Below are positions 59,101 to 64,000 of a DNA stretch of 64,000 nucleotides, one piece after another. Position 1 is the first letter of the stretch. Each line of letters starts with the position of its first letter. The stretch covers positions 11,033,845-11,097,844 of the forward strand of contig JAQFVV010000027.1 in the NCBI GenBank assembly GCA_028023455.1. Reading direction: 5' to 3'. The notes under the pieces are model-generated. The model searched no databases. It was not told the origin of the DNA and was given only the letters and a program-made list of their open reading frames with translations. Source of the stretch: Epiperipatus broadwayi. Taxonomy: Eukaryota > Onychophora > Udeonychophora > Euonychophora > Peripatidae. Both the position numbers and the translations under genes were made by a program.

Positions 59101-60249
59101 CACAATAAATAACACTGTCTGAACAAATTTTGTGTTTAAAAAAATCTGTTTCTGATATACTTGTAGATCAGACAATTTGATTATTTAAAATATAAAAAAA
59201 GTTAGCAAATTAATATCTTTTGGTAGTCCAGAATACAGTACTATTATAGTACAACATTTTTTAAAAAAGTATCAACAAATATACATAAACATTTTTTAAA
59301 AAATGCTAATGTTTCCATTTCATATGATGGAGTTTTTGATCTCAAAGATATTATACTTCAAATATGAATAAATATAACATAAACTTCTGCTTCTACAGAT
59401 AATGTTATTTGATGAGATTTTTCTTGTTCTATCAAAAAAACTGATAAAACTTTACATTTTATTCTATTCTTTACTTAACATTTTCCAAGTCAGAATGGCT
59501 ATTTAAATAAAAATGATGTCAAATTAATAAATGGCAATTGTCAATATTTATTGTTAGTTGTTATTAATTGCTAATAATTATTTACTGTAGAACATTTTCA
59601 AAATGGAGTGTTTTTATACATAAGAATGTCAATAATTCCATATCTTCCTTTCTTTTACTCCATTCTGAAAATCTTTCCGATCAAAATAATATAAATAGAA
59701 AGACTGATCAAAGTAAATTTCACTTTCATTCAAGCAAATTCTGAAAATGTCTATAATAAATAATTAATAATTGATAAAGAGTGGTAATAAATTTTGATAA
59801 CTGTAATTTACTTGCTTGAAATTATTTTCATTTTTATAGCTATCAACATTTCTCAAAAAAAATAAAAATATTCAAAATTAGTAATTTTTTTGATGTGAGA
59901 AGATGACCAGTCAACGAACATTATCTAAAGAAAGTTTTCATGAAACTAAATTTCTATTTATATAAAATTCATAAACAAATATAAATGGCATTTTAACTCA
60001 TATTTACCATTTTTTCTTGAGAAATAATAGACCAATTTTATTCAAGTTTATCCAGCAAACTTTAGAATTTTTTTATTGTAATAAAACTTACCACCAATAA
60101 ATGGCTCCTGATTCTAGTCGAGCACATGTATATAATGAACACACATGAAGAGAGATGATTTTATCAGACTGGAAATCCGGAAAGATTTGAGCAGGATGTT
60201 CAAGTTTGGCAGAAACCAAACTGAGGCTTTCATCCACCCACGTAGCAAC
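5052..60249 (-). CDS. UBR5: UBR5/hyd E3 ubiquitin ligase, central 17 exons (partial gene)
   Basis: UBR5 is a nuclear and cytosolic HECT ubiquitin ligase that recognises N-degrons and other substrates and builds ubiquitin chains. Seventeen minus-strand exons were placed by protein similarity and by AG/GT splice borders: 60092-60249, 58730-58838, 52939-53081, 50054-50178, 49840-49970, 41022-41147, 40833-40944, 37054-37208, 36761-36952, 36597-36678, 33975-34097, 33799-33898, 33482-33630, 9881-10040, 6502-6742, 6063-6154 and 5052-5198. They sum to 2345 nt, and the frame is kept at all 16 junctions with no stop. They correspond to roughly residues 480 to 1280 of the ~2800-residue human protein (numbering from memory). 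The RCC1-like propeller comes first and the UBR zinc box last. The UBA, MLLE and HECT parts lie outside the window. No promoter, start codon, stop codon or UTR is present. The coding strand looks intact, so this is probably a working gene. Confidence 0.96.
6063..6154 (-). CDS. UBR5: UBR5 exon 16 of window: UBR box core
   Basis: 92 nt, phase 0 in and phase 2 out (AA|GTAAGT). It encodes [20 protein letters not shown] and [11 protein letters not shown]. The spaced cysteines and the H-K-G-H motif are the zinc ligands of the UBR fold. LMGSL replaces human LLESL and is closer to the insect form LTGSL, which supports an arthropod-like origin. Confidence 0.97.
6502..6742 (-). CDS. UBR5: UBR5 exon 15 of window: ankyrin-like segment and first half of UBR box
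   Basis: 241 nt, phase 2 in and phase 0 out (CAA|GTACGT). It encodes [20 protein letters not shown], an ankyrin-like helix-turn-helix, then a variable part, and [20 protein letters not shown] with AEHINQ. The [12 protein letters not shown] block opens the UBR zinc box, whose family role is to bind destabilising N-termini. This is one of the best conserved exons in the window. Confidence 0.97.
7202..7293. repeat. 46-bp tandem duplication
   Basis: The unit ATGTAGTTTTT...GCAAAATCTAC occurs at 7202-7247 and 7248-7293 with a single G/A difference near the start. It is recent, to judge by the identity. Confidence 0.9.
9200..9629. mobile_element. Relic with TGTAAC...ATTACA ends (dispersed TIR family)
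   Basis: It begins TGTAACCTATATAG at 9200 and ends CCCATTACA at 9629. Its last 80 bases, reversed, follow the terminus of the 6.5-kb element at 17145: TGTAATGG..., CTCTTATTTAA, CAGATTTGGG and ...TGTAAC in the same order. The stretch 9420-9525 resembles 19445-19550 (GAAGACCATAGGTCCGA against AAAGACCCTAGGTCCGA). It is non-coding. The left border is less sure than the right. Confidence 0.55.
9881..10040 (-). CDS. UBR5: UBR5 exon 14 of window
   Basis: 160 nt, phase 1 in and phase 2 out (GCTAG|GTATAAC). It begins with a serine-rich stretch ([20 protein letters not shown]) and continues [20 protein letters not shown] and YLVELLSA, matching human RKANAHFILKLLCDSVVLQP and YLRELLSAKD. The second part is the start of an ankyrin-like helical segment just before the UBR box. 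The Ser-rich start is specific to this sequence. Confidence 0.95.
10041..12970. other. First part of the 23.4-kb UBR5 intron, no gene seen
   Basis: Extremely A+T-rich sequence with A or T runs (T17 near 10945, for example). Only chance ORFs were seen. Nothing was recognised up to the TIR element at 12971. Confidence 0.6.
12971..14127. mobile_element. Non-autonomous DNA transposon with about 40-bp TIRs
   Basis: The left end CAGGCCAGCTGTCCAATGGC followed by ATTGTTTTTCTGCTTAAAAA is matched by the reverse of the right end, CAGGCCAGTCGCTTAGTGGC then GTTGTTTCTCTGCTAAAAAC. It is about 1157 bp and has no transposase. Flanking octamers GGTCTCCC and GATCTGCC agree at six of eight positions if the ends are taken one base inward, so a hAT-like 8-bp target duplication is possible but unproven. 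Inside are a 17-base C run and an imperfect duplication (13462-13660 and 13722-13900). Confidence 0.75.
13462..13900. repeat. Imperfect internal duplication of about 190 bp
   Basis: Both copies run CGACAAATTATTT, pyrimidine run, AAGATCAAAACTTTTGA, TTTTCAA-TTTGG, long T run, a GGCTTTATTTGTAT block and a CG-GAT block, in the same order. The first copy carries C17 where the second has CTCCCCATCTCTTCCC, which suggests that the C run grew out of a mixed pyrimidine tract. Confidence 0.75.
14528..15808 (-). pseudogene. RTE-like non-LTR retrotransposon, reverse transcriptase relic 2 (best copy)
   Basis: On the minus strand the RT palm is clear: [40 protein letters not shown] and the catalytic box [13 protein letters not shown] (15204-15725). 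After a frameshift near 15235 comes the region with KVNSYKYLG-type spacing ([18 protein letters not shown]). After another near 15000 comes [20 protein letters not shown] and the [15 protein letters not shown] block. A Trp codon is replaced by a stop at about 14779. The C-terminus ends in a [12 protein letters not shown]-like motif, followed by a (TGA)n tail at 14528-14550, as is typical of RTE elements. The 5' part, including the endonuclease, is lost. Dead copy. Confidence 0.93.
15806..15879. repeat. Perfect 30-bp hairpin with 14-base loop
   Basis: The arm at 15806-15835 (TATAATGACATCTATATCTC...) is the exact reverse complement of 15850-15879. The loop is 15836-15849. It sits at the 5' truncation point of RTE relic 2, so it may have formed at the integration junction. 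Confidence 0.9.
15880..17144. other. Intronic, no gene seen
   Basis: A+T-rich sequence between the hairpin at 15879 and the 6.5-kb TIR element. No domain, repeat border or RNA gene was recognised. Confidence 0.6.
19081..19150. repeat. Short tandem repeat ATCCAGCATTTA-TTCA
   Basis: Three near-copies of an 18 to 22-base unit (ATCCAGCATTTACATTCA, ATCCAGCATTTATATTCA, ATCCAGTAACC) lie head to tail. It is a small minisatellite inside the 6.5-kb element. Confidence 0.7.
20540..22505 (-). mobile_element. TGTAACG-family non-coding element, copy B (reverse orientation)
   Basis: It aligns as the reverse complement of copy C. The order in copy B is the AT-rich end near 20590, GAAATCCATTTGGAAATCG at about 20938, the hairpin at 21090-21120, the TTCACGACGTGGGAATTCACG block at 21230, TGGATTGGATACATTTAG at 21595, CATTCCTGACAATATAG at 21805, and the TTATTCTTTTATATCCTAG block at 22443. 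The end equivalent to 30458-30600 is missing, so it is truncated after about 22505. Confidence 0.75.
24810..26620 (-). pseudogene. hAT-family transposase pseudogene (ZNF862/DUF4371-like)
   Basis: Scattered minus-strand reading frames match a hAT transposase in order: a BED-like zinc finger (about 26440-26560: KICYQS then KKWAEWK), an open block at 26099-26326 ending [15 protein letters not shown], the catalytic-region motif [12 protein letters not shown] (about 26035-26080), a [11 protein letters not shown] motif near 25850, and the C-terminal dimerisation region near 24830-25050 ([20 protein letters not shown]). Stops and frameshifts occur throughout, so no protein can be made. The family uses DDE chemistry to move DNA. 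It is not an intact gene of the host. Confidence 0.8.
26640..30240. other. Intronic, decayed repeats, no gene assigned
   Basis: The block at 26790-26860 (GTGCAAAAGTCACTGAGCAG) may be the terminal part of the hAT element whose transposase lies to the left. 27300-30100 is slightly richer in G+C than the deserts and has many short minus-strand open stretches, which suggests an old decayed coding element. I could not assign any domain. The open frame at 26955-27275 (plus) shows no recognisable motif. Confidence 0.45.
30241..33085. mobile_element. Non-autonomous hAT element with 8-bp target-site duplication, split by copy C
   Basis: The element spans 30249-33077 and is flanked on both sides by CTCTAGAT (30241-30248 and 33078-33085), an exact 8-bp duplication. 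The left end is CAGTGGTCTTCAACCTTTTC; the reversed right end is CAGTGTTTTTCAACCCTTGG. Both are followed by GGACTGG or GGACC-type sequence. Short TIRs of this form (CAGTGGT--TCAACC) with 8-bp duplications are typical of the hAT superfamily. Without the inserted 2.27-kb copy C, it is about 560 bp and non-coding. A 12-base C run lies in its right half. Confidence 0.93.
30458..32729 (+). mobile_element. TGTAACG-family non-coding element, copy C (most complete, 2272 bp)
   Basis: It begins TATAACGATCC (an expected TGTAACG with one change) and ends GTGCTCGTTACA, flanked by ATAT on both sides, a possible 4-bp duplication. The last 30 bases form a hairpin GTAACGA...TCGTTAC. It carries a GGGATTGAA...TTCAATCCC hairpin at about 32127-32158 that is present in all three copies. 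There is no open frame with a domain. TG...CA ends and short target duplication would fit a long solo LTR; a non-autonomous DNA element is the alternative. Confidence 0.75.
33482..33630 (-). CDS. UBR5: UBR5 exon 13 of window
   Basis: 149 nt, phase 2 in and phase 1 out (TCAG|GTATGA). It encodes [20 protein letters not shown], then an Asp/Arg-rich stretch and [18 protein letters not shown]. Human has LRLREMMRRSLRAAG and PPSWVPDPPAMDPDGD. It is followed by the 23.4-kb intron. About 45 residues present in human UBR5 after this point (around GDIDFILAP) have no counterpart here. Confidence 0.94.
33799..33898 (-). CDS. UBR5: UBR5 exon 12 of window
   Basis: 100 nt, phase 1 in and phase 2 out (AA|GTGAGT). 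It encodes [20 protein letters not shown] followed by [13 protein letters not shown]. The human region EAIANAISVVSSNGPGNRAG has the same place and character: a short helix, then a Gly/Asn-rich loop. Conservation is lower here, as expected for a linker. The intron before it is only 76 bases. Confidence 0.9.
33975..34097 (-). CDS. UBR5: UBR5 exon 11 of window
   Basis: 123 nt, phase 1 at both ends. It encodes [20 protein letters not shown] then [20 protein letters not shown], matching human [30 protein letters not shown]. The CDGNRN-HAC core is strongly conserved. The donor is ACAG|GTATAT. Confidence 0.96.
34098..36596. other. Intron between UBR5 exons 10 and 11
   Basis: 2.5 kb. A minus-strand stretch at about 35118-35292 stays open for some 57 codons ([20 protein letters not shown]...) and resembles in character the basic C-terminus of a transposon-encoded protein, but I cannot assign it. 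35390-35540 is a block of T, C and mixed pyrimidine runs. The rest is A+T-rich with nothing recognised. Confidence 0.5.
36597..36678 (-). CDS. UBR5: UBR5 exon 10 of window
   Basis: 82 nt, phase 0 in and phase 1 out (GCTA|GTAAGT). It encodes [20 protein letters not shown] and ISLEQEA, matching human QTLMQHILRCDYEACRQYLM. This marks the change from the beta-propeller to a helical, ankyrin-like linker segment. Confidence 0.95.
36761..36952 (-). CDS. UBR5: UBR5 exon 9 of window
   Basis: 192 nt, 64 codons, phase 0 at both ends, between introns of 101 and 82 bases. It encodes [20 protein letters not shown] then [20 protein letters not shown] and [20 protein letters not shown]. The human counterpart reads RDGNGTIYPMAKDCMGGIRD and PDWLDLPPISSLGMGVHSL. 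The DP-WLDLP motif is shared. Confidence 0.96.
37054..37208 (-). CDS. UBR5: UBR5 exon 8 of window
   Basis: 155 nt, phase 1 in and phase 0 out (GAG|GTGAGC). Encoded text includes [40 protein letters not shown] and [12 protein letters not shown]. Human has GVHAVLKTGNWVRYCIFDLA, TGKAEQENNFPTSSIAFLGQ. The alternating beta pattern fits the propeller. This is the less conserved side of the domain, and the last 12 residues differ from the vertebrate sequence. Confidence 0.93.
37209..39790. other. Intron between UBR5 exons 7 and 8, no gene seen
   Basis: A+T-rich sequence. The open frames at 38232-38420 (plus) and 39189-39542 (minus) have no recognisable domain, and their composition is that of their surroundings. 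Confidence 0.6.
39807..39872 (-). repeat. Degenerate partial SINE copy
   Basis: It shares AGTTCATAAAAAGTTTGA and the following ACTGGAAGTGACAGAACTGA-type sequence with the better copy at 40040-40207, in the same orientation. The tRNA-like head is missing or too decayed to see. Confidence 0.7.
40040..40207 (-). repeat. tRNA-derived SINE
   Basis: Reading the minus strand from about 40207, the head is tRNA-like: TTAGTTGCAGTTGGTAGAGC (A-box-like, with one extra base) and, about 30 bases on, GGTCCCAGGGTCAATTCTGG (B-box-like). The body ends in an A+T-rich tail with ATAAATAAATA at about 40040. A second partial copy lies nearby. It is a pol III-transcribed retroposon, not a real tRNA: no acceptor stem closes around the head. 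Confidence 0.8.
40833..40944 (-). CDS. UBR5: UBR5 exon 7 of window
   Basis: 112 nt, phase 0 in and phase 1 out (CAAG|GTAATC). It encodes [20 protein letters not shown] followed by [17 protein letters not shown], close to human VVKTGGTPKVPDCFQRTPKK and ILAVNVDSKG. Confidence 0.95.
41022..41147 (-). CDS. UBR5: UBR5 exon 6 of window
   Basis: 126 nt, exactly 42 codons, phase 0 at both ends. It starts [20 protein letters not shown] and ends [13 protein letters not shown], matching human VDGAYVAVKF and LLQDCRLLRIDELQ. The donor is CAG|GTTTTAATG, with T at +3 to +5, which is weak against the usual GTAAG or GTGAG. The next intron is 77 bases, so splicing is probably by intron definition. Confidence 0.93.
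43487..43830. repeat. 168-bp tandem duplication
   Basis: The unit starting CTACGGTAATTTTTCAAG (43487) recurs as CTACAGTAATTTTCTAAG (43655). Both include ATGATTCTCAAAAAGTTTAA and GTTTATATGGTGT and end near AATAATCAAATGTA. There are moderate differences between copies. Confidence 0.85.
44020..44100. repeat. Three copies of a 28-bp unit
   Basis: ATCACTGGTGTGCATAAAGA occurs at about 44020 and 44048, and a diverged ATCACTGATGTACACAAAAA at about 44076, head to tail. Confidence 0.85.
44630..44711. repeat. Perfect 34-bp hairpin with 14-base loop
   Basis: The arm at 44630-44663 (includes AAAGCGTATGACACACTTGA) is the exact reverse complement of 44678-44711. The loop is 44664-44677 (TATCTTGATATCTT). 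The arms are longer than those of most miRNA precursors, and their perfection suggests a recent inverted duplication. Transcription is unknown. Confidence 0.92.
45660..46900 (+). other. Less A+T-rich block with promoter-like and exon-like features
   Basis: Several stretches (45880-46030, 46340-46490, 46740-46880) are clearly richer in G+C than the intron around them. On the plus strand there is a TATA-like CTATAAATAAG at about 45772, then a leader, then ATGGAACGCGTACGGAC (about 46000) with [10 protein letters not shown] followed at once by a possible donor CAG|GTTAAT. An open frame at 46341-46637 has no known domain. It may be the 5' part of a mobile element (note TTCGTTACA at 45968) or a gene start on the opposite strand. 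Nothing decides between these. Confidence 0.35.
48792..48930. repeat. Minisatellite, unit about 38 bp, about four copies
   Basis: The unit ATTTATCCAACTTTCCATT plus GCCCATGCCATATC is repeated head to tail, with each copy a few bases changed (CATGCCATATCATTTA, CATGCTATATCATTTA and so on). It lies near the terminus at 49316-49451. Confidence 0.88.
49316..49451. mobile_element. Terminus with two GTTACAAATGGC modules (dispersed TIR family)
   Basis: CTGTTACAAATGGCACAGCC (about 49316) and CCATTACAAATGGCGCAGCC (about 49384) lie 68 bases apart, and the block closes with ATTCTGTTACA at about 49451. The same module occurs inverted at the left end of the 6.5-kb element and near 9550, 19546 and 23609. 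The other end of this copy was not found. Confidence 0.6.
49715..49850. repeat. Perfect 68-bp tandem duplication covering a UBR5 splice donor
   Basis: 49715-49782 and 49783-49850 are identical. The right copy contains the last 11 bases of UBR5 exon 5 and its donor (minus strand GAGTACTAAAG|GTAAAAG). The left copy therefore places an identical pseudo-donor 68 bases downstream. Use of that second donor would add 68 nt, shift the frame and meet TAG after three codons (GTA AAA GTA TAG). Confidence 0.95.
49840..49970 (-). CDS. UBR5: UBR5 exon 5 of window
   Basis: 131 nt, phase 1 in and phase 0 out. It encodes [20 protein letters not shown], then the strongly conserved [20 protein letters not shown] and RVLK. 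The human counterpart is [23 protein letters not shown]. The last 11 exon bases and the donor GTAAAAG are repeated 68 bases downstream by a perfect tandem duplication (see the repeat at 49715-49850). Confidence 0.96.
50054..50178 (-). CDS. UBR5: UBR5 exon 4 of window (charged, Pro/Ser-rich linker)
   Basis: 125 nt, phase 2 in and phase 1 out (A|GTAAGT). It encodes a lysine- and glutamate-rich stretch ([18 protein letters not shown]) followed by [20 protein letters not shown]. The PPPSPAS-TCSD core is the same as in the human linker. It is probably disordered and lies between two folded parts of the propeller region. The following intron is only 83 bases. Confidence 0.93.
50179..52938. other. 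Intron between UBR5 exons 3 and 4, no gene seen
   Basis: A+T-rich throughout. The open frame at 52241-52426 (plus) has no recognisable motif. No repeat border was recognised. Confidence 0.6.
52939..53081 (-). CDS. UBR5: UBR5 exon 3 of window
   Basis: 143 nt, phase 0 in and phase 2 out. It starts [20 protein letters not shown] and ends CRFKIRSLI plus two bases of the next codon, matching human VCLRNNPLYHAGAVAF through CRFQLRSPE. The donor is AGT|GTAAGAAT. Reading through the donor meets a stop (TAA) at once, so correct splicing is needed to keep the frame. Confidence 0.95.
53885..54180. other. Less A+T-rich intronic segment with weak inverted symmetry
   Basis: TGTTGGTTTAACC...ACCTCGAGG on the left is loosely mirrored by CTCGAGGCTAACTATGAACC on the right, over about 140 bases. 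It may be an old MITE. The evidence is weak. Confidence 0.3.
54350..55500. other. Less A+T-rich block in intron between UBR5 exons 2 and 3, origin unknown
   Basis: 54427-54452 is a perfect hairpin (CGCAAAGCATTT-CT-AAATGCTTTGCG), and 55088-55103 is the palindrome AGGCAAAGCTTTGCCT. Both strands have open frames over 54871-55104 because composition is balanced there. The minus-strand frame sits between a possible acceptor (GGTTAG near 55105) and a possible donor (ACG|GTAATC near 54895). 55290-55380 has three spaced copies of GAAATCTGAATG. No domain was recognised. It is probably a mobile element, less likely an exon of another gene. Confidence 0.35.
55500..58729. other. Intronic, no gene seen
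   Basis: A+T-rich sequence with homopolymers and a short C run near 57763. Nothing was recognised. Confidence 0.6.
58730..58838 (-). CDS. UBR5: UBR5 exon 2 of window
   Basis: 109 nt. Its first G completes the tryptophan codon split by the previous intron, and it ends in phase 0 at CAG|GTAATT. It encodes [20 protein letters not shown] followed by a short serine-rich run (five Ser), matching the basic linker GVVPFSQRKKMLEKARAKNKK of human UBR5. The basic [13 protein letters not shown] stretch could serve as a nuclear targeting signal, but that is inference. Confidence 0.96.
60092..60249 (-). CDS. UBR5: UBR5 exon 1 of window (propeller region)
   Basis: 158 nt, entered in phase 0 after AAAG and left in phase 2 at TG|GTAAG. 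It begins [18 protein letters not shown] and ends in [14 protein letters not shown], closely matching the human block that starts VATWVDE and ends YWW. The repeated pattern of short hydrophobic strands ending in W fits a blade of the RCC1-like beta-propeller. The exon before it was not found up to base 64000, so the upstream intron is at least 3.7 kb. Confidence 0.95.
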
Positions 60250-62730
60250 CTTTAACAAACAATTTAGTCACTTTATTATTACTTTATACAATATACAAAA
60301 TTACAAAACGTATCAAAAATAATTGTTCCATATAAAAGTTAATTTAAAATTGTTGCAAAGTTCATTTGAAAAGAATAGTAAGCAATTGCAAATCAGCATT
60401 AATAATGATCAAGTGTTATGTGTTACAGTAATATCCTCATATTACTTTAGAACAGAAAGTCTAACTAATAATATACATACATCATATTTAAGTTAAAAAC
60501 AAAATCATTTTTTGTACATACAACTCACACACTGAAAACTCAAAATATTCATTTCTTTATTTTTGCAAATGGAAAACTGGCATAATATAGAAACCTCACT
60601 TTAAAATACTACAAAAATGCTCCATGTAATATGAGTAGTATTTCATCTCTTTATAATATTTATGTATTTCATTAGCAATTTAATTAAAAATAATCTTTAT
60701 TTTTAACTAATTTTCAAGTTAAAAAAATAAGTGTAAAAAATGAAAGCCTACAATATATGATTTGTATGCTTTCAATAACTACAAATATATCAGCTTTGGA
60801 TAACAGAATCTTTCTTTTTCCACTAAGTCTACACAAATGATTTTAAATTCAAATTAAGTTATATTAATATATATCAAAAAAAAAGTAAAACTATAGCATG
60901 CTATAACTAGACATGATTAAGTAAGCATGTTCAATTTGCAATATATCATATTATAGATTTCTAAAAAAATACCACTAGCAATAAAATAGAAAATTTCATT
61001 TGTCTGATGAAAAACTAAAAAATGCAGAAGAAATTTTACTAGGCTGATATTGTTCGAACATTAGAAAATCAATACAAACAACTACTAATACAAGTGCAAC
61101 AGTAGTGAAAAATGTTGATGTTTCTAGAAGTAATTTATTTGTGAAACCATGAAATGAGACAGAATGTTAAACATTCAAAAACTAAACTATATAATGAAAT
61201 AAGAAGATTTAAAAACATTATGCAGGACCATTTTACCATGTACAACCAAAAATAATAAAATGACAAACAGAACATTGAATGAGTAAAGTCATAACATGAA
61301 ATTATAACTTTACTTAAGGATAATTAACAAACTGAAATCAGCCATGTCTTTAATTTACAATTAGATTCAATAAACATGCAACATCTTTTCATCTTTTGCA
61401 ATTAACAATAATGAAAATAAATTAAATTTGTTTAAAAATAGGCAGAACATATAAATATTAAAATAAAAAATAAATTACAAACTCTGAAAATAGTAATCAA
61501 CACATAATACATGCCTTACTTATCAAAATAAATTAGATAATAGGAATGTCATTGGATGATTACTAATAATTAGCATGATCATCTGGCCTTCATTTTCATA
61601 ACCTCACAAATGAAAATAATGGAAACAGTGATAAATAAAAAAATACAGTGAATCCCAAAAAAGTATGATACTTGGAAATGACAGTTAAAGATTCTTGTTC
61701 TAACCATGTCTCATTTCTTCTATTAACAATGCTGCTGTCATTATTAAATTTGACTAAATCCGCCTTCACACAGCTAACTTAATGCAGACTGAATGATAAT
61801 TTCTCATCAAGTTACATAACTAATACTACATATGTATAAAAATTCTGAATGTACTGAAACGGAATAGAAATGAGTTGGAAAATATAAGCAGATAAAACTA
61901 TCTGCAGCAGTAATTGTAATGGATTGTGATCAAATGGAAATGAAATATCTAAAATTAATAACTTTTCCTATACAAAGCCAAACCTCATAAGATACAATTA
62001 AGAAGATTATGCAAACAATTAAAAACACAGAATTTGCATTGGCACATGCTCATTATTATAAAAGGAAATGCCTCTACTAGGTCATTCCCCAAAACAGACT
62101 CATGAGTTAAGAAAGTATTAAATTTCTGAAGATAATTAAATATTAAGGAATGTCACTAGATAAGAGTAAATATTTTTTTGAAAAAAAAATTCCTCAATTA
62201 ATCTTTGTTCTCTTGGGATTTATTGAAATTCAGCTTTAAAAATATATTCAATATTACATTATAGGAGTATTTAATATCTTCCAAATATCTGTTCTGACTC
62301 TGTTAATAATATTCTGGTCAAAAGATTTCATTAGCAACATCCTCTCTGAGAATCTAGCATAACAAATTGCCTTGTCCTTTTTGGGAATAGATCTACCTAA
62401 TACTATATAAACAAATAAAATTTAAGATTGCCTAAAGCACAATGATTTCTATTTTAGCTATCAAATTTGTAATGAAATTAAATCACTCCTGCAACTATTA
62501 CATATGATTTAAGAAATAATATTAAAAGTTTGTTTATATAAAGCTCTGAAAAACATTAATAAATAACTTTATTTAATACTGAATTAGACAATACAGTCAA
62601 TGCACAATTTACACAAATAATATACTCTGCGTGATTTTAAATAATTTGAATAATATAAAAGTTTTAAAAATTGTAAACGTTTATTGTTTTGATGTATTAA
62701 AGCTCATATTCTTTGAATGATCATATTTAA
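60250..62730. other. Intron upstream of UBR5 exon 1 of window, no gene seen
   Basis: A+T-rich. The preceding UBR5 exon (expected to end near TENNK) was looked for on the minus strand and not found here or further right. Confidence 0.6.
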
Positions 62731-63126
62731 ATAGTAGCAATCTCTCCAGACAGTGTCACCCAGTACAAGGTATAGTAATTAATAGATGCTAGAAGGTTTG
62801 TGCATAAAATTCCTATCTAGTGCATTCCCAGACTAGTTTTTAGCTTATACAAGCTAATTAGTTTGGATTAAAAACATCTTTTTAATTTTGGCTCATAGCT
62901 TTATAATTATCTAAATAGGTAAAAAGCGCCTGCTGGAGATTTGCATTAGATCCTAAAATCTAGGTGCAGTGCTTTCAGATTCGTAACTCCTCATTGATGA
63001 AAGTCACAAGCTAGAAACTAATTTAAACATATTGGATAAGTAGACAGTAGGGATATGCACGAACCTTCTAGCATCCATTGATACTTGCACTGGGTAACAC
63101 TTATTGCTTGGAGAATTTGCTACTGT
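62731..63126. mobile_element. MITE of about 390 bp with long imperfect TIRs
   Basis: The left arm has AGTAGCAA, CAGTGTCACCCAGTACAAG and GATGCTAGAAGGTTTGTGCA (62733-62805). The right arm reversed has AGTAGCAA, AAGTGTTACCCAGTGCAAG and GATGCTAGAAGGTTCGTGCA (63050-63124). The arms are about 75 bases with small gaps. It is non-coding. I saw no clear target duplication. Confidence 0.8.
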
Positions 63127-63699
63127 TTTAATAGTTGTGTAAGCATAGGAAATGGTTATTATGTTACGAATGATCACATTTATTGAGTATTACTATATAT
63201 TATAAAAATTCCTCTCTTTTTCAAAAAGTTTAAAACCGAATTATTATTCAATTTATATGATAAAAATATCTTTCTTGAATAATTTTATAATAATGTTTTC
63301 AAATCTGGATTGATCAAATGAACATTATTTTAGTGATCTTTACCACTGGTAGAAAAAGTGTCATCAGCACTAAAATCCCATATTTTATCTTCATCTTTAT
63401 TTTTTCTTAAGAAAACTGTATAAATCTGGAATTTAAATTGGCAAAGTCAGACAATGGCTGTATTTTTAAAAAAAATTTGATAAAATTAAACAACATAAAT
63501 TGGTTTCAGATTATTATCAAAAATGTAACTCATTTAAAATCTAATATTATACAGGTATTGATTAGATCCAGTATTTATTATCTTTTATTTGCTTTACTTT
63601 TGATATGCTACTATTTTATATTAAGCTGAAGGCTATTTTAAAAATATTTTATTACTGGAAACAAATAAAAATTTTAATATATGCTTTTAGATACATTAT

Positions 63700-64000
63700 G
63701 CTGGATTCCAAAGTTCTCTGAAGACAAGTTGGAACTATCATGAAGAAAAATTTGTATAAAACTGATCAAAGACTGACAAGTCTGTAATTTCGAATATCAT
63801 TTTAATTACCTTTTTTAAATATTAATACTGCATTCTTCCAATCATTTGGTACAACTTTATCATCTAACATTTGATATATAACTGTCAAATTTTTTCCATT
63901 TCTTCACCTGATTCTTTTAATATATTCCATCATTACCCTTCCTCATAAATTTAATTGCATGTCTCACTTCTTCATTTAAAATCCTGGGCATTCTGAAGAT
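63700..64000 (-). pseudogene. RTE-like retrotransposon relic 3 (fragment, runs off the edge)
   Basis: Plus-strand text from TGGATTCCAAAGTTCTCTGA through ATAAAACTGATCAAAGACTG and AAATATTAATACTGCATTCT matches 2300-2460 and 15715-15800. It is therefore the same minus-strand RT, but the part nearer the 5' end. It extends further 5' than the other two copies and shows part of the fingers region. Confidence 0.8.

Overview
The window is animal nuclear DNA, very A+T-rich (roughly three quarters A+T by eye), with long introns, many transposon relics and no bacterial-type gene order. Its only recognisable host gene lies on the minus strand: the central part of the giant HECT-type E3 ubiquitin ligase UBR5 (hyd in Drosophila). 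I could place 17 consecutive coding exons between 60249 and 5052. They join in one reading frame across every splice junction, giving 781 complete codons plus two bases. The encoded stretch runs from the RCC1-like/beta-propeller region through the linker into the UBR zinc box. The N-terminus (with the UBA domain) lies beyond the right edge, and the C-terminus (MLLE and HECT) beyond the left edge. Residues in the UBR box and just before it look arthropod-like (for example the block [20 protein letters not shown]), so an invertebrate, probably an arthropod, is the best guess. The species cannot be named from this window.

Layout from left to right. 1-1468 is the end of a 2.3-kb non-coding mobile element (family 'TGTAACG'). 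1469-2470 is an RTE-like non-LTR retrotransposon relic with an internal 214-bp tandem duplication. 3448-4386 holds a foldback, a direct repeat and a palindromic MITE. 5052-10040 contains UBR5 exons 17 to 14. 10041-33481 is a single 23.4-kb intron that acts as a transposon sink: a 1.16-kb TIR element, a second RTE relic, a 6.5-kb TIR element carrying a second TGTAACG copy, a broken hAT transposase gene, and a hAT element with an 8-bp target-site duplication that is itself split by the third TGTAACG copy. 33482-41147 contains exons 13 to 6 and a tRNA-derived SINE pair. 41148-49839 is an intron with hairpins, tandem repeats and a less A+T-rich block. 49840-60249 contains exons 5 to 1. 60250-64000 is intron with one MITE and a third RTE fragment at the edge.

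UBR5 introns fall into two classes: very short (76 to 101 bases, five of them, plus one of 168) and long (0.3 to 23 kb). The long ones carry nearly all the repeats. No second host gene, rRNA, true tRNA, CRISPR array or bacterial element was found. The most notable structural observations are a perfect 68-bp tandem duplication that copies a UBR5 splice donor, two near-perfect long hairpins that both have 14-base loops, a dispersed TIR family with termini at four places, a conserved hairpin inside the three TGTAACG elements, and several C or G runs of 11 to 17 bases that are out of place in so A+T-rich a sequence.
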